In this document: positions 6,084-7,702 of the stretch, piece after piece
Layout: each line of letters begins with the position of its first letter
How positions within the stretch are numbered: the stretch's first letter is position 1
NCBI GenBank assembly: GCA_030620125.1
Contig: JAUXFI010000093.1
Coordinates: 1 to 7,702 of the forward strand
Reading direction: 5' to 3'
DNA from: Anaerolineae bacterium
GTDB lineage: Bacteria > Chloroflexota > Anaerolineae > B4-G1
DNA: 7,702 nucleotides
Notes under the pieces: model-generated
Seen by the model: only the letters and a program-made list of their open reading frames with translations
The model's database searches: none
Told to the model about the DNA's origin: nothing
Made by a program: the position numbers and the translations under genes

Positions 6084-7160
6084 ATGAAAATACGACACAT
6101 GGCCCTTTTGTCCCTGCTGGCGCTCGTGCTGATGGCCTGCGGAGGGCGCACTGAGACAACCCCTGAGCCAACCCCTAAAGATAGCACTCCGGCACGGCCC
6201 ACACCAAGCGAAAGCCCTCTGCCGGAACCAGGAACAAGCCCCCTCTCACCTCTGGCCCCCCCGACGGACCCCATAGCGGCCGCGGCAGTAGCATACCTGG
6301 CCACCGAGCTCAACGTCCCCCCGGATAGAGTGCTCGTTCTCTCAATCGAACCGGTTAACTGGCCGGATGCCAGCCTGGGATGCCCCCAGCCAGGGATGAT
6401 GTACGCCCAGGTCATCTCTCCCGGCTACCGCATCGTCCTGGAGGCTGGGGGAGAACAATACGATCTCCACACCGACCAGACAGGGCAGAAGGCGATCATC
6501 TGCGGGTCAGACATTGAGGATTTGAGCACCCCGGAGGCCGCCTTCCAGACACTCCTGGCCCATCTGACCCAGACCTTCCCCGGCTTTGGCCTGAACCAGC
6601 AGGAAGAATGGGCTTCGCAAGACATCACCACGGCGGGACTACTGGGAAGCTCCACCTGGGCCTGGCGGAGCGGGGAGTGGACCCTGGAGATGACCTTCCC
6701 AATAGTGCCGCAACCGTCCTACGAGTGCGTCCTGTTTCACCAGCAGGCCGGCACGGTCTGGAGCGGCACGCTGGAGACCGGCGACCAGGTGACCCCTACC
6801 TACGACGAGCCTTCCCTGTCGTTCGACCCGGGCTCGTGCGACGAGAGCATACCGCCCGACAGCTTGCAGGAGTGGGCGAAACTGAAAGTCAGCGTTGAGA
6901 ACGGGGCAATCCACGTGGAGCAGAACCTATCCTACGTCTGCTGCGCGGAACTGGCGCTGGCGGCAGGACGAGACGGAGAGATTATCCGCATCATTGAGAC
7001 CAACGTGGGCGAGGTATGTCGTTGCATGTGCGGCTACGCGGTGACGGCGGACCTGACCGGCTTGCCCTCCGGCACATACACCGTCGAGGTCTGGGGAGTG
7101 CAGCACTTTGACGTCCACCCGCTAGAGATGTTGGGCAGTGCAAAGGTGACGATCCCGTAA
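6084..7160 (+). CDS. secreted lipoprotein, WPDASLGCP-type domain and Cys-rich C-terminus
   Basis: 358 residues; ATG follows AGGAG (6072-6076) at 7 nt. The N-terminus is a lipoprotein signal (basic MKIRH, hydrophobic core, lipobox LMAC with Cys19), so the mature protein should be lipid-anchored outside the membrane. A Pro/Thr/Ser-rich tether spans about 22-63. Residues about 64-140 form a small domain with AVAYLATELNVPPDRV, WPDASLGCP (93-101), PGYRIVLEAGG and a closing IIC (C140); I recall this module from many Chloroflexota lipoproteins of unknown function. The rest is mostly beta-rich, with a C-terminal domain from about 265 holding CC (286-287) and CRCMC (312-316), then DLTGLPSGTYTVEVWG. 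The five clustered Cys could bind metal or form disulfides. No catalytic motif is recognised. It has its own promoter, and converges on hsdM. Confidence 0.85.
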   Translation: MKIRHMALLSLLALVLMACGGRTETTPEPTPKDSTPARPTPSESPLPEPGTSPLSPLAPPTDPIAAAAVAYLATELNVPPDRVLVLSIEPVNWPDASLGCPQPGMMYAQVISPGYRIVLEAGGEQYDLHTDQTGQKAIICGSDIEDLSTPEAAFQTLLAHLTQTFPGFGLNQQEEWASQDITTAGLLGSSTWAWRSGEWTLEMTFPIVPQPSYECVLFHQQAGTVWSGTLETGDQVTPTYDEPSLSFDPGSCDESIPPDSLQEWAKLKVSVENGAIHVEQNLSYVCCAELALAAGRDGEIIRIIETNVGEVCRCMCGYAVTADLTGLPSGTYTVEVWGVQHFDVHPLEMLGSAKVTIP

Positions 7161-7164
7161 TAGC

Positions 7165-7702
7165 TCATTCCCCCAAATCCTCCGCAATCGCGCGGAACTG
7201 CTCCAGCGCCGCCTCCAGGTCGTCCACGATCTCCGCCGCCAGCACGTCGGGATCGGGGAGGTTGGCCGTCTCCTCCAATGACTTGTCCCGCAGCCAGAAG
7301 ATGTCGAGATTGACCTTGTCGCGCGCCATCAACTCCTCGTAGGAGAAGGCGCGCCAACGGCTCTCGTCATGCCGAGCAGAGCGAGGCATCTTCTCCGACC
7401 ACGTCGGCGTGCGCTCGTGCCGGTTGACCGGATTGTAGCAGGTGACGAACTCGTCCAGGTCGGCACGCGTGAGAGGGTTTTGCTTGAGCGTGAAACCCAT
7501 GTTCGTCCGCAGGTCGTAGATCCACAGCGTCTTGGTCCACGCGGTTGCGCTGGCGGGCTTGCGGTCGAAAAAGAGGACGTTGGCCTTGACGCCCTGGGCG
7601 TAAAAGATGCCGGTGGGTAGGCGCAGCAGGGTGTGGAGGTCGCAGCGTTCCATGAGAGTTTTGCGTACGGTTTCGCCGGCGCCGCCTTCGAAGAGGACGT
7701 TA
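7165..7702 (-). CDS. hsdM: type I restriction-modification methyltransferase subunit HsdM (5' truncated by window edge)
   Basis: The frame runs in from the right edge and encodes the last 178 residues; the ATG at 7651-7653 is internal, since conserved HsdM sequence NVLFEGGAGETVRKTL lies upstream of it. Further hallmarks: LRLPTGIFYAQGVKANVLFF, KTLWIYDLRTNM, FTLKQNPL, FVTCYNP.NRHER, WRAFSYEELMARDKVNLDIFWL. HsdM transfers methyl groups from S-adenosylmethionine to N6 of adenine in the site chosen by HsdS. The AdoMet site and NPPF motif lie outside the window. Between WSE and RWR the protein has KMPRSARHDES where relatives I recall have about five residues such as DNPDG; this stretch is encoded by a palindromic repeat. 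The stop is 4 nt from that of the lipoprotein gene. HsdS and HsdR are not in the window; HsdS would not be expected upstream on this side, so either the operon continues differently or those genes sit before hsdM. Confidence 0.93.
   Translation of the reverse strand, partial: NVLFEGGAGETVRKTLMERCDLHTLLRLPTGIFYAQGVKANVLFFDRKPASATAWTKTLWIYDLRTNMGFTLKQNPLTRADLDEFVTCYNPVNRHERTPTWSEKMPRSARHDESRWRAFSYEELMARDKVNLDIFWLRDKSLEETANLPDPDVLAAEIVDDLEAALEQFRAIAEDLGE
7363..7391 (-). repeat. short imperfect palindromic repeat inside hsdM
   Basis: On the plus strand the segment begins CTCGTCATGCCGAGC and ends AGAGCGAGGCATCT, with arms ATGCC (7369-7373) and GGCAT (7385-7389) 11 nt apart. It looks like the widespread dispersed element of type GTCATnCnGAGCG...GCGAnGnATCT that I recall scattered in Chloroflexota and other genomes. 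Here it adds codons for MPRSARHDE to hsdM without breaking the frame. Family membership is from memory and no second copy lies in the window. Confidence 0.6.

Noticed and set aside
7651..7653. ATG on the minus strand as the start of a short 162-residue gene
   Set aside because: Conserved HsdM sequence continues in frame upstream of it to the window edge, so it is an internal Met.

Overview
The window looks like a chromosomal segment of a GC-rich bacterium, most likely a Chloroflexota (Anaerolineae/Chloroflexia-type) genome. The basis is the style of the genes: a lipoprotein with a Pro/Thr/Ser-rich tether followed by a WPDASLGCP-type domain, a winged-helix/AAA+ ATPase, a membrane-anchored LuxR-Kelch protein, good AGGAG ribosome binding sites and sigma-70-like TATAAT promoters. 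The phylum is inferred from memory of such proteins, not from a search.

Layout. Positions 1-323 hold no intact gene; the first ~190 bases may be the decayed 3' end of an IS200/IS605-type tnpB with a strong hairpin. A tRNA with anticodon CAU (324-395, minus) is driven by a perfect consensus promoter (410-438). Divergent from it, promoter P1 (473-501) reads into a tight three-gene operon: a winged-helix AAA+ ATPase, a glycerophosphodiester phosphodiesterase (one-base stop/start overlap) and a membrane-anchored metallophosphoesterase. Promoter P2 (3884-3911), whose -10 region shares 14 identical bases with P1, drives a DUF47/PhoU-like protein followed 5 nt later by a LuxR HTH-transmembrane-Kelch propeller protein. 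A third promoter (5959-5986) drives a secreted lipoprotein. A type I restriction-modification HsdM gene enters from the right edge on the minus strand and converges on the lipoprotein gene with 4 nt between stops.

How they may work together. GDPD, the metallophosphoesterase and the DUF47 protein share a phosphate/phosphodiester theme, and the shared promoter core may mean the two operons are expressed together; this is inference. The most unusual item is the LuxR-TM-Kelch protein: a one-component regulator architecture (ToxR/CadC-like in topology, but with a LuxR-type DNA-binding domain and a predicted six-bladed propeller outside the membrane). Second is a short imperfect palindromic repeat inserted in frame within the hsdM coding sequence, adding about six net residues to an otherwise canonical protein.
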